A DNA stretch of 43,390 bases from Candidatus Planktophila sp. (GTDB taxonomy: Bacteria; Actinomycetota; Actinomycetes; Nanopelagicales; Nanopelagicaceae): positions 1 through 43,390 of the forward strand of contig JAHECV010000002.1 in assembly GCA_024641555.1 (NCBI GenBank), in the 5' to 3' direction. The translations under genes and the position numbers were made by a program. Numbering within the stretch: position 1 is the first letter of the stretch; each line of letters starts with the position of its first letter. Below, in pieces: positions 32,887-41,851 of the stretch. Under the pieces are notes generated by a model, which was not told the origin of the DNA, searched no databases, and saw only the letters and a program-made list of their open reading frames with translations.

Positions 32887-33553
32887 GAACACGGACGCCT
32901 TTAGGCATCGGTCCCTTTGGGATAGGAAGAGACATGCCACCGACTGCTTTAAAGCGCGCACGAACTTCTCGCATTTGATGGGCAGAAAGTTTCTTAGGAA
33001 GTTTGGCTATGTGCTTCTGCAATTTTCTAATTGGAACCTGGCCCGGTCCATCTCCAACATAAATTTCAATAACCGGAACACCTGGCGCAAATCGCTCAGA
33101 TTTTTTGCGCTCATCTTGCAACATCGCGCGAACGGCTTGAGTTCCTTCGCCGGTGATGACGATTCCAGCACGACCAATACTGCGATGAACCATATCTTGA
33201 TTCTTTGTAACCGCCACAGCCGGAGTTGTAACCCAACCTTTGCGGATCGCCATCAAAACGCTGGCGCCAGCGCCGATCTGTCCTTCAATTGAAACATATG
33301 CCGCAGATGAGGCGATACGAGTGAAGAAGAACATCGCAGCCAATACTGCTAGAGGCAGTGAGACGAAACCAAGATAGATCGGATGACCAATTGCGATTCC
33401 AGTTGAAATACCGATCGCCCAAGTGATGGCAAATACTCCGAATATTCCAGCGCCGATCCAAGGCTTGACGCTCTTGGTTACAGAGTAAGCATCGCGGAAA
33501 GTTTGGAAACGGACCTTTTTGATCTTTGGCTCTTTCGCCTTCTTATTAAACAT
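32876..33553 (-). CDS. DUF4191 family membrane protein
   Basis: 225 residues with two adjacent membrane segments (about 32-55 and 61-80), then a soluble region with KGWVTTPAVAVTKNQDMVHRS and GRAGIVITGEG. Homologue of Rv2219; function unknown. ATG 33553 was chosen because a -10 (TAAACT, 33561-33566) ends 7 bases before it. That -10 lies in the last codons of the upstream plsC-like gene, whose stop is only 5 bases away, so it can be expressed both from its own promoter and as part of the lip operon. Confidence 0.88.
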   Translation of the reverse strand: MFNKKAKEPKIKKVRFQTFRDAYSVTKSVKPWIGAGIFGVFAITWAIGISTGIAIGHPIYLGFVSLPLAVLAAMFFFTRIASSAAYVSIEGQIGAGASVLMAIRKGWVTTPAVAVTKNQDMVHRSIGRAGIVITGEGTQAVRAMLQDERKKSERFAPGVPVIEIYVGDGPGQVPIRKLQKHIAKLPKKLSAHQMREVRARFKAVGGMSLPIPKGPMPKGVRVPKR

Positions 33554-33558
33554 GAGCG

Positions 33559-34257
33559 CTAGTTTAGGGGAGCGGGTGCAGTTCCACCAAGACGAAGCGG
33601 TGCCCAACGCTGACCAAGGTGGCTATCGGGGTAATTTCCTTGTACTTCATGTAGAAGTTCAATCATCTTTTCTCTCAAAATCTTTTCACCGGCTTCGACA
33701 TCTCCGTTTTTTTCGAAGTAGAGAGGTTCGCCAAAGGTCACGAAAATCGGCACTTTCTTACGCCGCAAGTCACGCTTAACGCCCTTAGTCCAGATGCGTT
33801 GTGAACCCCAAACAACAGTTGGAATTACCGGAACATTTGAACCCATCGCCAATCGCACTGCGCCAGATTTTAACTCTTTTATTTCAAAGCTCTTTGAGAT
33901 AGTTCCTTCTGGAAAAATACCCACAATTTCTCCGCGACGTAACGCGCGGAGTGCCGCGACAAAAGAAGCCGAACCGTTGTCGCGATCGACATTTATATGG
34001 TGCATACCGCGCATTAATGGACCGGCAAGTTTGTTATCAAAGATTTCTTTCTTCGCCATAAAGCGGACCAACCGATTTGCCGGAAGTGCTGCCGTTCCGA
34101 TCAAAGCAAAATCTAAATATCCGATGTGGTTCATCGCCAGAATGGCGCCACCTTTGCGTGGAATATGCGCTTCACCTTCAAAGTGAAATTGCAGGCCAAG
34201 ATATTTCCAAAAAGTCTTCAACGCCACGATCACTGGCGGGTAGACGAGTTCAGCCAC
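33559..34257 (-). CDS. PlsC-like acyltransferase in the lipA operon
   Basis: 232 residues. HX4D motif in [13 protein letters not shown], and [18 protein letters not shown] with the EGT motif. Probably transfers an acyl group to a lysophospholipid. GTG 34257 is preferred to the open frame up to 34332: it overlaps the lipA end by only 8 bases, has GAAGGA about 7 bases upstream, and gives a normal family N-terminus ([20 protein letters not shown]). Second PlsC-type gene in the window; not part of the homologous M. tuberculosis cluster as I recall it. Confidence 0.87.
   Translation of the reverse strand: MAELVYPPVIVALKTFWKYLGLQFHFEGEAHIPRKGGAILAMNHIGYLDFALIGTAALPANRLVRFMAKKEIFDNKLAGPLMRGMHHINVDRDNGSASFVAALRALRRGEIVGIFPEGTISKSFEIKELKSGAVRLAMGSNVPVIPTVVWGSQRIWTKGVKRDLRRKKVPIFVTFGEPLYFEKNGDVEAGEKILREKMIELLHEVQGNYPDSHLGQRWAPLRLGGTAPAPLN
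33561..33566 (-). promoter_or_regulatory. -10 hexamer TAAACT, internal leaderless DUF4191 promoter
   Basis: TAAACT on the minus strand, 7 bases before ATG 33553, overlapping the last codons of the plsC-like gene. Confidence 0.45.
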
Positions 34258-35194
34258 GCGCCGATCCTTCGGTTGCGCGCGCTTCAAGCGCTTGTTTATA
34301 GAGACGACCCGCTCGATAACTTGAGCGAACAAGTGGTCCGCTCATTACACCTAGGAATCCAACTTCATCTGCCTCCGCCGCCAACTCAACAAATTCTTCT
34401 GGCTTTACCCAGCGCTCAACTGGGTGATGTTTATTTGTGGGGCGAAGGTATTGAGTGATTGTGATCAAATCGCAACCAGCGTCATGAAGGTCAACCAAAG
34501 CCTGGGAAACTTCTTCGCGAGTTTCACCGAGTCCGAGAATTAAATTTGATTTAGTGATCAATCCATACTCGCGCGCCATATTGATTACGTGAAGAGATTT
34601 TTCATAGGTAAATGCAGGTCGAATTCGTTTAAAGATACGTGGAACAGTCTCGAGATTATGGGCAAAGACTTCTGGCTTGGTGTCAAAGATTTGATTGAGG
34701 AGTTCTGGCTTTGCATGGAAATCCGGTGCCAGCATTTCTACACCGCAACCAGGATTTAACTCATGGACTTGGCGAATAGTTTCGGCATATAACCATGCAC
34801 CTTCATCAGGAAGGTCATCGCGCGTTACTCCTGTAATGGTTGCATAGCGAAGCCCCATCGCTCTTACTGATTCTGCAACCTTACGTGGTTCTTCACGGTC
34901 GATTTGAAGCGGTTTACCGGTATCGATATTGCAGAAGTCGCAACGTCTAGTGCAGCGATCGCCACCTATTAAAAACGTTGCTTCTTTATCTTCCCAGCAT
35001 TCGAAAATATTTGGACAGGCAGCTTCTTGGCAGACCGTATGAAGACCCTCGCTCTTAACAAGTGATCTTAATCGAGTGTATTCCGGACCCATATTGGCGC
35101 GGGTTTTAATCCATTCGGGTTTGCGCTCAATTGGGGTCTGCGTATTTCGCGCTTCAATGCGAAGTAATTTACGACCGTCGGGAGCGATGCTCAT
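34250..35194 (-). CDS. lipA: Lipoyl synthase
   Basis: Radical SAM enzyme that inserts two sulfurs into octanoyl-lysine of lipoyl domains. 314 residues. The auxiliary cluster cysteines are C55, C60 and C66 ([13 protein letters not shown]), and the radical SAM triad C81, C85 and C88 (RCTRRCDFC). C-terminal RSSYRAG carries the conserved Ser. ATG overlaps the lipB stop by 4 bases (ATGA), coupling it with the octanoyltransferase that supplies its substrate. SucB, its likely protein target, is encoded 5 kb away. Confidence 0.97.
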   Translation of the reverse strand: MSIAPDGRKLLRIEARNTQTPIERKPEWIKTRANMGPEYTRLRSLVKSEGLHTVCQEAACPNIFECWEDKEATFLIGGDRCTRRCDFCNIDTGKPLQIDREEPRKVAESVRAMGLRYATITGVTRDDLPDEGAWLYAETIRQVHELNPGCGVEMLAPDFHAKPELLNQIFDTKPEVFAHNLETVPRIFKRIRPAFTYEKSLHVINMAREYGLITKSNLILGLGETREEVSQALVDLHDAGCDLITITQYLRPTNKHHPVERWVKPEEFVELAAEADEVGFLGVMSGPLVRSSYRAGRLYKQALEARATEGSARG

Positions 35195-35847
35195 GCGCTT
35201 ACCTTACCTAGTGCTTGGTATAAATATTTCTCTAGAACAGGCGTCACTTCCGAAATCGCTATCTCTCTTGAGAGCTCGCGAGCCATAGAGGTAACTGCCG
35301 CGTCATCTATTCCACAAGGAATGATCTGGCTAAATGGGGCTAGGTCCGGGCAGACATTGAGGGCAAATCCATGCATCGTAACTCCCGCAGCGACGCGAAT
35401 TCCGATGGCTGCGATTTTCCGCGGTCCATTGTCATCAACGATCCATACTCCAGAACGGCCATCCACCCGTTGAGCTGAGATTTCGAATTCGGAGCAAAGT
35501 TCAATTAGAGCGCCCTCGAGAGTTCTAACAAAGCCAACTAATTCAGTCGGCTTAGCCAATTTAACAATTGGATAGCCCACCAATTGACCTGGACCGTGCC
35601 AAGTAATTCTTCCGCCGCGATCGACATCAATTACTGGTGTGCCATCAATCGGCTTTTCAAAATCTTGAGTTCTTTTACCCGCTGTAAAGACTGATGGATG
35701 TTCTAACAAGATAAGAGAATTCGGGCGAACCCCAGCGACAATCTCTTGGTGGAATTTTCGTTGTAGCGCTAAGGCTTGCTCATATTCAACCAACCCCGCG
35801 TGTGTGAGCGCGATTACTGGAGCGCTAGGTGATGCATGAGGAGTCAC
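35191..35847 (-). CDS. lipB: Lipoyl(octanoyl) transferase
   Basis: Transfers octanoyl from ACP to lipoyl domains. 218 residues. Signature [17 protein letters not shown] at 77-93, catalytic K144 (GPRKIAAIG) and C178 (IIPCGI). GTG 35847 is the likely start, since a -10 (TAGGCT) ends 6 bases before it. First gene of the lipB-lipA-plsC-DUF4191 unit. Confidence 0.96.
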   Translation of the reverse strand: MTPHASPSAPVIALTHAGLVEYEQALALQRKFHQEIVAGVRPNSLILLEHPSVFTAGKRTQDFEKPIDGTPVIDVDRGGRITWHGPGQLVGYPIVKLAKPTELVGFVRTLEGALIELCSEFEISAQRVDGRSGVWIVDDNGPRKIAAIGIRVAAGVTMHGFALNVCPDLAPFSQIIPCGIDDAAVTSMARELSREIAISEVTPVLEKYLYQALGKVSA

Positions 35848-35850
35848 ACG

Positions 35851-35872
35851 TACAGCCTAAAGGTAGGCTGTA
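35851..35872. promoter_or_regulatory. Perfect 9-bp inverted repeat in the lipB-MMPL intergenic region
   Basis: TACAGCCTA-aagg-TAGGCTGTA, perfect 9-base arms. One arm contains the minus-strand -10 (TAGGCT, 35854-35859) used for lipB; the other contains the same hexamer on the plus strand (35864-35869), where it could serve the MMPL gene. A protein bound here could control both. Confidence 0.5.
35854..35859 (-). promoter_or_regulatory. -10 hexamer TAGGCT, leaderless lipB promoter
   Basis: TAGGCT on the minus strand, 6 bases before GTG 35847. Confidence 0.5.
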
Positions 35873-35918
35873 CTCCTAGCGAATTCTGCCCATTCTCAGC
35901 CCGAAAGGCCCAATAATC

Positions 35919-38084
35919 GTGTCACAGAACTCATCGACTCAGACCGCCCAAAAGAACCGCAAACCCTTCGCGTTGGCGATGTTGGTTGTTATTGCTTGGT
36001 TTGTAATATCTGGAATCTTTGGACCGCTTTTTGGAAAGCTCACATCGGTGCAAGAAAACAACAACTCTTCATTTTTGCCAAAGGGCGCTGAAGCAACGCT
36101 AGCCGCAGATCAGATCAAACTCTTTTCTCAACAAGATTCTTTTAACTTTCCAGCGCTAGTTCTCTTCGAGGGAAGCGCAACTCCAGCAACTTTTGAGGCG
36201 ATCAATAAACATGTATTGCAGGTCGGTGACTTAACTCTTTCGGACACAACTGCCAAATTATCTGACTACCTTGCACCAGGCCAGAATATTTCGGTATTCC
36301 CTTCACAGGATGGCAAAGCGCTTCTAGCAAATATCCCACTTGATGGAAATGCGATCGCTGAAATTCTTCCAAATGACAAACCGGTGCTTCCGGCGGTAAT
36401 CGAAGCGCTTCGTGCGGATATCGCACCGATTGCAAAAGCAAATGGATTTACGCCTTATGTCACAGGTCCTGGTGGATTGCTCGGCGACTTATTTGGAGCT
36501 TTCGGAACTCTTGACTCATCTCTTTTACTTACAACTCTAGGCGTTGTTGCCATCATCTTGATCGTAGTTTATCGATCTCCAGTGCTTTGGATAATCCCGC
36601 TTCTATCTTCGTTGTTTGCGCTATCGACCGCAGGTGGCATTGTCTACTTGCTCGCCAAGAAAAACATCATCGATGTTGATGGGCAGTCACAAGGAATTCT
36701 TTCGGTCTTGGTAATTGGCGCAGCAACTGATTACGCCTTGCTTCTAATTGCCCGATATCGTGAAGAGCTGCACTTCCACGAAAACCGGTTTGATGCGATG
36801 CGTGCCGCGTATAAAGGAGTTTGGGAACCAATCCTTGCTTCGGGTTCGACCGTTTCTATCTCTCTTTTAATCCTTCTCTTTAGCCAGTTAACTAATACAG
36901 CAGGACTTGGCCCGATTGGCGCTATCGGCATCGTATGTTCGATGATCACTATTTTGACTCTTCTTCCAGCGCTGCTTTTGGTCTTCGGTCGCTGGATTTT
37001 CTGGCCGCGCATCCCAAGAAACGATGGCGATGATCACGTGATGTCTGGACCTTGGTCAAAGATTGCAAATGGAATAGGTCGCAATCCGCGCAAAGCGTGG
37101 ATTATTACCGGGGTAATTCTCTTGGGATTTGCTGGTGCTTCAACAACTTTGAAGGCCGATGGAATCGGAACAGTTGATACTTTTACTGGTAATCCAGAAT
37201 CTGTTGTGGGGCAAAAACTATTGGTGACTCATTTCCCGGGAGGAGAAGGAGATCCGACACAGATTGTTGTAGCGGCAGATAAAATTGCGGCAGTCACAGT
37301 GGCGGTTAAGAGCGCTCCTGGCGTAACCGATGTTGTTCCGATGCTAGATGGAATGCCGGTGGAAGGTCAGCCCGCACCTGGAGTAAAGATCGTAAAGGGT
37401 CGCGCGATCTTAAATGTCACGCTAGACAAGGCGCCAGATAGCGTCGAAGCTGGAAATGACATTCCAAAGATTCGTGAAGTTGCGCATGCTGCAGATTCAA
37501 CGTCGCTAGTGGGTGGAACCAGCGCTGTTTACTACGATGTGCGAAGCGCAAATAAGCGAGATAACCGAACAATTATTCCGATTATTCTCATAGTTATCAC
37601 CTTGATTCTAGGACTTCTTCTGCGCAGTATTTTGAGTGCGGTCGTACTTCTCGGAACCGTTGTTCTAAGTTATTTTGCAACACTTGGCGTATGCGCTCTC
37701 GTTTTCAACCATATCTTCGGATTTGCTGGGGGAGATAACTCATTCCCACTTTTCGCATTTATCTTTTTGGTTGCTCTCGGCATTGACTACAACATCTTCC
37801 TCATGACTCGGGTTCGCGAAGAAAGCGCCAAGATTGGAACTCGCGCTGGTGTGATCAAGGGCGTCACCGTAACAGGTGCAGTGATTACATCAGCAGGAAT
37901 CGTTCTCGCTGCAACCTTCGCAGTCCTTGGACTTCTGCCACTTGTTCCTCTTGCAGAACTTGGTTTCGCGGTTGGGTTTGGTGTGCTTCTGGACACGATA
38001 ATCGTTCGCTCTATTCTTGTTCCTGCCCTGGTTCACGAGATTGGTCCGAAAATCTGGTGGCCATCTAAGTTGCAGAACAACTAG
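35919..38084 (+). CDS. MMPL/RND-family membrane transporter
   Basis: 721 residues. TM1 at about 18-36, an extracytoplasmic loop to about 195, a five-helix bundle at about 198-370, a second half beginning near 390 with a loop to about 545 and a second five-helix bundle to about 710: the two-fold MMPL layout. Conserved features include VLVIGAATDYALLLIARYREEL and FLVALGIDYNIFLMTRVREES, the G-x-x-x-D-Y motif of MmpL proteins. Probably exports a lipid or hydrophobic compound. GTG start at 35919 with GAAAGG about 10 bases upstream; a plus-strand TAGGCT at 35864 may be its -10, giving a short leader. Confidence 0.9.
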   Translation: MSQNSSTQTAQKNRKPFALAMLVVIAWFVISGIFGPLFGKLTSVQENNNSSFLPKGAEATLAADQIKLFSQQDSFNFPALVLFEGSATPATFEAINKHVLQVGDLTLSDTTAKLSDYLAPGQNISVFPSQDGKALLANIPLDGNAIAEILPNDKPVLPAVIEALRADIAPIAKANGFTPYVTGPGGLLGDLFGAFGTLDSSLLLTTLGVVAIILIVVYRSPVLWIIPLLSSLFALSTAGGIVYLLAKKNIIDVDGQSQGILSVLVIGAATDYALLLIARYREELHFHENRFDAMRAAYKGVWEPILASGSTVSISLLILLFSQLTNTAGLGPIGAIGIVCSMITILTLLPALLLVFGRWIFWPRIPRNDGDDHVMSGPWSKIANGIGRNPRKAWIITGVILLGFAGASTTLKADGIGTVDTFTGNPESVVGQKLLVTHFPGGEGDPTQIVVAADKIAAVTVAVKSAPGVTDVVPMLDGMPVEGQPAPGVKIVKGRAILNVTLDKAPDSVEAGNDIPKIREVAHAADSTSLVGGTSAVYYDVRSANKRDNRTIIPIILIVITLILGLLLRSILSAVVLLGTVVLSYFATLGVCALVFNHIFGFAGGDNSFPLFAFIFLVALGIDYNIFLMTRVREESAKIGTRAGVIKGVTVTGAVITSAGIVLAATFAVLGLLPLVPLAELGFAVGFGVLLDTIIVRSILVPALVHEIGPKIWWPSKLQNN

Positions 38085-38115
38085 TTCTACATAAATGGAT
38101 CGCTACGGCAGATAA

Positions 38116-39282
38116 ATGTATGTAGTAATTGGTGCGGGGTTAGCTGGTATGGCGGCTGCCTTGACTCTGCAGGAAAGCGGAGCCGATGTCGCGCTGATTG
38201 ATGCGGCTGATCTTCCGGGAGGGCGAGTTGCCAGCGATGAGATCGATGGGTTTATTCTCGACCGCGGATTTCAATTAATCAACGGAAATTATGCAGAGAT
38301 TAAGCGATGGAGTCTGTTGGAAGGCGTTGATTTTAAATTAGCACCGCGCACAGTTGGAATATCAACTGTTGATGGAGTTATTAGATTGGGAGATCCGCGC
38401 ACTGCACTCCTCTCGAGCCTTTCAAGTAAGTCCGGATCCATTTATTCGAAAATCTCTTTTCTGCGCTACCTTGCTAGTTCGCCACAAGTAAATGAAAGCG
38501 TGGAAGAACATTTTATTCGCACCGGCGTTAGCGACCTTTATTTCAAGGTGCTTAAGCCATTTTTGCAAGGGGTTTTTCTCGCCGACCCTTCCAAGGTCAG
38601 CGCAGTAATCGGACGCGAAATAATTGGCTCCTTTATTAATGGACGATCTGGAGTTCCCGCACGCGGTGTAGGGGAGTTAGCGGTACGTATGGCCGCGCGC
38701 GTTATTGATCTTCGTCTAAATTGCCAAGTTGAAGAAATCGTTGTTGGCGGAGTTCAAACAAGCCAAGGATTCATCGCCGCTGACAAGATAATCGTTGCAA
38801 CCGATTTGACCACTGCCGGTCAATTACTGGGAGCAGGTGAAATTGGTCGACTTACTGATTCCACCACCTGGTATCACGTTACAGAAAAGCCTCCAACCGA
38901 GAGCGCAGAGTTGATCATTGATTCAACTAATCGTGGGCCAGTTGTAAATTCGATAGTTATCTCAAACTTGTCTAAGGACTACGCACCTGCTGGTCAGAGT
39001 TTGATTTCTTCTACCACAATAAAATCTGCCTCAGAGTCTGAAGTTCGTCGCCAGCTGGCGCAGATGTGGGGAGTATCCACCGAAGATTGGCGCTTCCTAG
39101 CAAAGTACGAAATTCATTCTGCGTTGCCACTTTTCCAACCCGGGTATTTAAAAACTGAAACTACAGAATCTCAATTGAATATTTACCGCGCGGGGGATTA
39201 CTTGGAGTCTCCGTCACAGAATGGTGCATTGCTATCTGGGCGTAAGGCAGCTGAACGGTTATTGATCGATCAGCGCGGCTAG
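38116..39282 (+). CDS. FAD-dependent oxidoreductase, phytoene desaturase/protoporphyrinogen oxidase-like
   Basis: 388 residues. FAD-binding VIGAGLAGMAAALTLQESG at 4-22, with GGRVASDEIDGFILDRGFQ following, and a C-terminal YRAGDYLESPSQNGALLSGRKAAERL, the flavin-binding tail of this superfamily. Relatives desaturate or isomerise carotenoids or oxidise amines; the substrate is unknown. It starts 31 bases after the MMPL stop and may be co-transcribed. Its last 24 bases overlap the convergent epimerase gene. Confidence 0.87.
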   Translation: MYVVIGAGLAGMAAALTLQESGADVALIDAADLPGGRVASDEIDGFILDRGFQLINGNYAEIKRWSLLEGVDFKLAPRTVGISTVDGVIRLGDPRTALLSSLSSKSGSIYSKISFLRYLASSPQVNESVEEHFIRTGVSDLYFKVLKPFLQGVFLADPSKVSAVIGREIIGSFINGRSGVPARGVGELAVRMAARVIDLRLNCQVEEIVVGGVQTSQGFIAADKIIVATDLTTAGQLLGAGEIGRLTDSTTWYHVTEKPPTESAELIIDSTNRGPVVNSIVISNLSKDYAPAGQSLISSTTIKSASESEVRRQLAQMWGVSTEDWRFLAKYEIHSALPLFQPGYLKTETTESQLNIYRAGDYLESPSQNGALLSGRKAAERLLIDQRG

Positions 39283-40149
39283 CGCATTTGTGATGTGTGG
39301 GTAATCCCAAGTAAAACCCGCCTCACTGAGTGCGTTAGGGCTTACCTTCTTCGATCCCAATACTTCGCTCGAGAAACCACCCAGTGCAATCTTTAACGCA
39401 ATTGCTGGAGCCGGAAAAAGTGCGGGACGTTTCATCGCACGAGCAAGCGCGGCAGTGAATTCTTGATTGGTTACTGGATTAGGGGAAGTTAGATTTATTG
39501 GACCAGATATCGGATTTACAAGTGCAAATTCAATAGCGCGGACCACGTCGTGCAAAGTTATCCAAGACCACCATTGCTTACCTGAACCAAGTTTTCCGCC
39601 GAGACCGAATCTAAAGAGCGGCAACATTTTTCCAAGTGCGCCGCCGGTGGGGTCTAAAACTAAACCAGTTCGTAGTTTCACGGTACGCACATCGCCTGCT
39701 AGATCGGCGGCGCCTTCCCACTCGCGACAAACGGCAGCCAAGAAATCATTTCCAACTGAATCACTTTCAACAACAGCGCGGTTGCCAGAATCGCCATACC
39801 AACCGATTGCACTGGCCGAGATGAATACCTGCGGTTTAACCTCAGAGACAGCATGTGCAATTGCCGTTGTACCCAGTAAACGTGAGTTTAGAATTTCGGA
39901 TTTGAAACGCTTAGTCCATCGCTTATCGCCAACTCCAGCGCCAGCTAGATGAATTACCGCATCAACACCGCGTAAAGCTTCGATATCGACATAACCGGTC
40001 TTAGGATCCCAACGAATTTCATCTGAAGAAACAGTCGCGCGGCGAACCAGTCGTTGCACTGTGTGACCTTCTGATTTCAGATGCCCAACAAGTGCGCTTC
40101 CGATAAGTCCGGATGCGCCAGTGATGGCGATGCGTTGCGGAACTGGCAT
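39259..40149 (-). CDS. TIGR01777-family SDR-type epimerase
   Basis: 296 residues. NAD(P)-binding TGASGLIGSALVGHL at 9-23, DAVIHLAGAGVGDKRWT, SASAIGWYG with the Y, and the C-terminal DUF1731-type GSKKVSPNALSEAGFTWDYP. Known homologues have ill-defined functions; the M. tuberculosis counterpart Rv2216 is also located between dlaT and lipB. ATG 40149 lies 5 bases after the sucB stop, so it belongs to the lpd-sucB unit. Confidence 0.92.
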   Translation of the reverse strand: MPVPQRIAITGASGLIGSALVGHLKSEGHTVQRLVRRATVSSDEIRWDPKTGYVDIEALRGVDAVIHLAGAGVGDKRWTKRFKSEILNSRLLGTTAIAHAVSEVKPQVFISASAIGWYGDSGNRAVVESDSVGNDFLAAVCREWEGAADLAGDVRTVKLRTGLVLDPTGGALGKMLPLFRFGLGGKLGSGKQWWSWITLHDVVRAIEFALVNPISGPINLTSPNPVTNQEFTAALARAMKRPALFPAPAIALKIALGGFSSEVLGSKKVSPNALSEAGFTWDYPHITNALAALIDQ

Positions 40150-40154
40150 GTGGA

Positions 40155-41834
40155 TTACAGACCTAGATCGGATTCAAACGCTCCGCCTTCAAGCCGCTCT
40201 TTGAGAGTAACCAAGAAACGAGCGGCATCTGCACCATCTACGACGCGGTGGTCATAAGAAAGTCCAAGATAAACCATAGAGCGAATAGCAATAGTTTCTC
40301 CGCCATCTTCACCCTTAACCACCATTGGGCGCTTAACAACTGCGCCAAGTCCCAAGATCGCAACTTGAGGTTGATTAATGATTGGTGTATCAAAGAGCGC
40401 TCCGCGACTTCCGGTATTTGTGAGAGTGAATGTGCCGCCACCGAGTTCATCTGGCGTGACCTTGTTATCGCGAGTACGAGCGGCAAGATCTGCGATTTTA
40501 CGTGCGATCCCACCCATGTTGAGATCTCCAGCGTTGTGAATTACTGGAACCAAGAGTCCACGTTCGGTATCTACTGCAACGCCTAAATGCTCTGCACCGT
40601 GATAAATAATTTGGTCGCCTTCAACAGACGAGTTCAAAACTGGATGCTGCTTCAACGCTTCGCAAACGGCAACGGCGAAGAATGGAAGGAATGAAAGTTT
40701 TACTCCTTCACGTGCTTCAAATGTCGCCCTAGAACGATCTCGCAAACGGGCAATCTTTGTAACATCGACTTCAATAACCGTAGTTAATTGCGCGCTAACT
40801 TGAAGAGACTCAACCATACGTGCAGCGATTACTTTACGAAGACGTGACATGGTCACTGTTGTTCCGCGAAGTGGTGATGCTGCAACTGCTGGTGCTGCTG
40901 CAGAACGTTGTGCAGGTGCTGATGTTGCAGCAGCCACAGGTGCGCTCTTCTGTGGCGCGGCTGCTTCCACATCTTCCTTACGAATTCGCCCACCGATTCC
41001 GGTTCCCTTAACGCTTGCTAGGTTTACTCCCAATTCGTTTGCTAATTTACGAACGATTGGAGTTACGTAAGCATCCGCTGGCTGTGAAACTGGAGCCGCA
41101 GGTGTGGCAACTGGAGTTGGCACTGGTGCAGAAACTACTGGTGGAGAAACTACTGGTGGAGCAACTGGCGCGGGCGCTGGTACAACAGGTGCGGCAGGAG
41201 CAGATGGCGCTGTGGCGCCTGCGCTACCAATAACGGCAAGACGCGCACCGACTGGAACAGTTGAATCAACCGGAACATCGATAGAGATAATTGTTCCGGC
41301 AACAGGTGAAGGAATCTCGGTATCAACTTTGTCAGTTGAAACTTCTAACAACGCTTCATCAACTGCGACTGAATCTCCAACGCCTTTTAGCCAACGCGTG
41401 ACTGTGCCTTCGCTAACGCTTTCACCAAGTGCGGGCATAGTAATAATTGTTCCGTTAGAAGTTGCAGATGCCGCAACAGGTGCTACCGGAGGAGGAGTTA
41501 CTGGAGCAGCTGGCGCTGAAACAACTGCAGCAGGCGGTGGAGTAACAGGTGATGCCGCGACAGGTGCGGCTGGTGTAGGTGTTGCGGCAGTTGCGGCGCC
41601 GTCAGCGATAATCGCTAACTCTGCGCCAACCGGAACAGTTTGATCAATTCCGACGACTATCTTTTGCAGAACACCAGCAACAGGTGAAGGAATCTCAGTA
41701 TCAACTTTGTCGGTTGATACTTCAAGGAGAGGTTCATCCATTGCGACGTGATCGCCTTCGGATTTAAGCCAACGTGTGACCGTACCTTCGCTGACACTTT
41801 CGCCAAGTGCTGGCATAGTTACTGAGAAAGTCAT
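40155..41834 (-). CDS. sucB: Dihydrolipoamide acyltransferase (E2) with two lipoyl domains
   Basis: E2 core of a 2-oxoacid dehydrogenase complex. 559 residues. Lipoyl domain 1 at 2-77 with K43, lipoyl domain 2 at 129-203 with K169 (both in STDKVDTE), Ala/Pro linkers, peripheral subunit-binding domain at about 255-291 ([23 protein letters not shown]), and catalytic domain 325-559 with the active-site [15 protein letters not shown]. Actinobacterial DlaT/SucB serves both pyruvate and 2-oxoglutarate dehydrogenases; the E1 genes are not in the window. ATG 41834 has GGAAA about 7 bases upstream; the lpd stop is 17 bases away. Confidence 0.96.
   Translation of the reverse strand: MTFSVTMPALGESVSEGTVTRWLKSEGDHVAMDEPLLEVSTDKVDTEIPSPVAGVLQKIVVGIDQTVPVGAELAIIADGAATAATPTPAAPVAASPVTPPPAAVVSAPAAPVTPPPVAPVAASATSNGTIITMPALGESVSEGTVTRWLKGVGDSVAVDEALLEVSTDKVDTEIPSPVAGTIISIDVPVDSTVPVGARLAVIGSAGATAPSAPAAPVVPAPAPVAPPVVSPPVVSAPVPTPVATPAAPVSQPADAYVTPIVRKLANELGVNLASVKGTGIGGRIRKEDVEAAAPQKSAPVAAATSAPAQRSAAAPAVAASPLRGTTVTMSRLRKVIAARMVESLQVSAQLTTVIEVDVTKIARLRDRSRATFEAREGVKLSFLPFFAVAVCEALKQHPVLNSSVEGDQIIYHGAEHLGVAVDTERGLLVPVIHNAGDLNMGGIARKIADLAARTRDNKVTPDELGGGTFTLTNTGSRGALFDTPIINQPQVAILGLGAVVKRPMVVKGEDGGETIAIRSMVYLGLSYDHRVVDGADAARFLVTLKERLEGGAFESDLGL
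41131..41160. repeat. 15-bp exact tandem duplication in the sucB linker
   Basis: GAAACTACTGGTGGA occurs twice in a row, then a degenerate third copy begins. It encodes a repeated Pro-Pro-Val-Val-Ser unit of the flexible linker between lipoyl domain 2 and the subunit-binding domain; its 15-base unit keeps the frame. Confidence 0.9.
41300..41345. repeat. 46-bp repeat, lipoyl domain 2 copy
   Basis: 43 of 46 bases match 41678-41723 (lipoyl domain 1 copy), 378 bases or 126 codons apart. Covers the lipoyl-lysine region. Confidence 0.9.
41678..41723. repeat. 46-bp repeat, lipoyl domain 1 copy
   Basis: Partner of 41300-41345; the three differences are two A/G changes and one A/T change. Confidence 0.9.
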
Positions 41835-41851
41835 GATCGTTTTCCTATTCT

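Noticed and set aside
39467..39952. A 161-codon plus-strand frame opposite the epimerase gene
   Set aside because: Shadow of a clear TIGR01777 coding sequence; proline-rich noise without any motif.
41104..41643. A 179-residue plus-strand open frame rich in Gly, Ala and Thr
   Set aside because: It is antisense to the Ala/Pro-rich linkers and lipoyl domain 2 of sucB; the low-complexity composition simply mirrors that linker.
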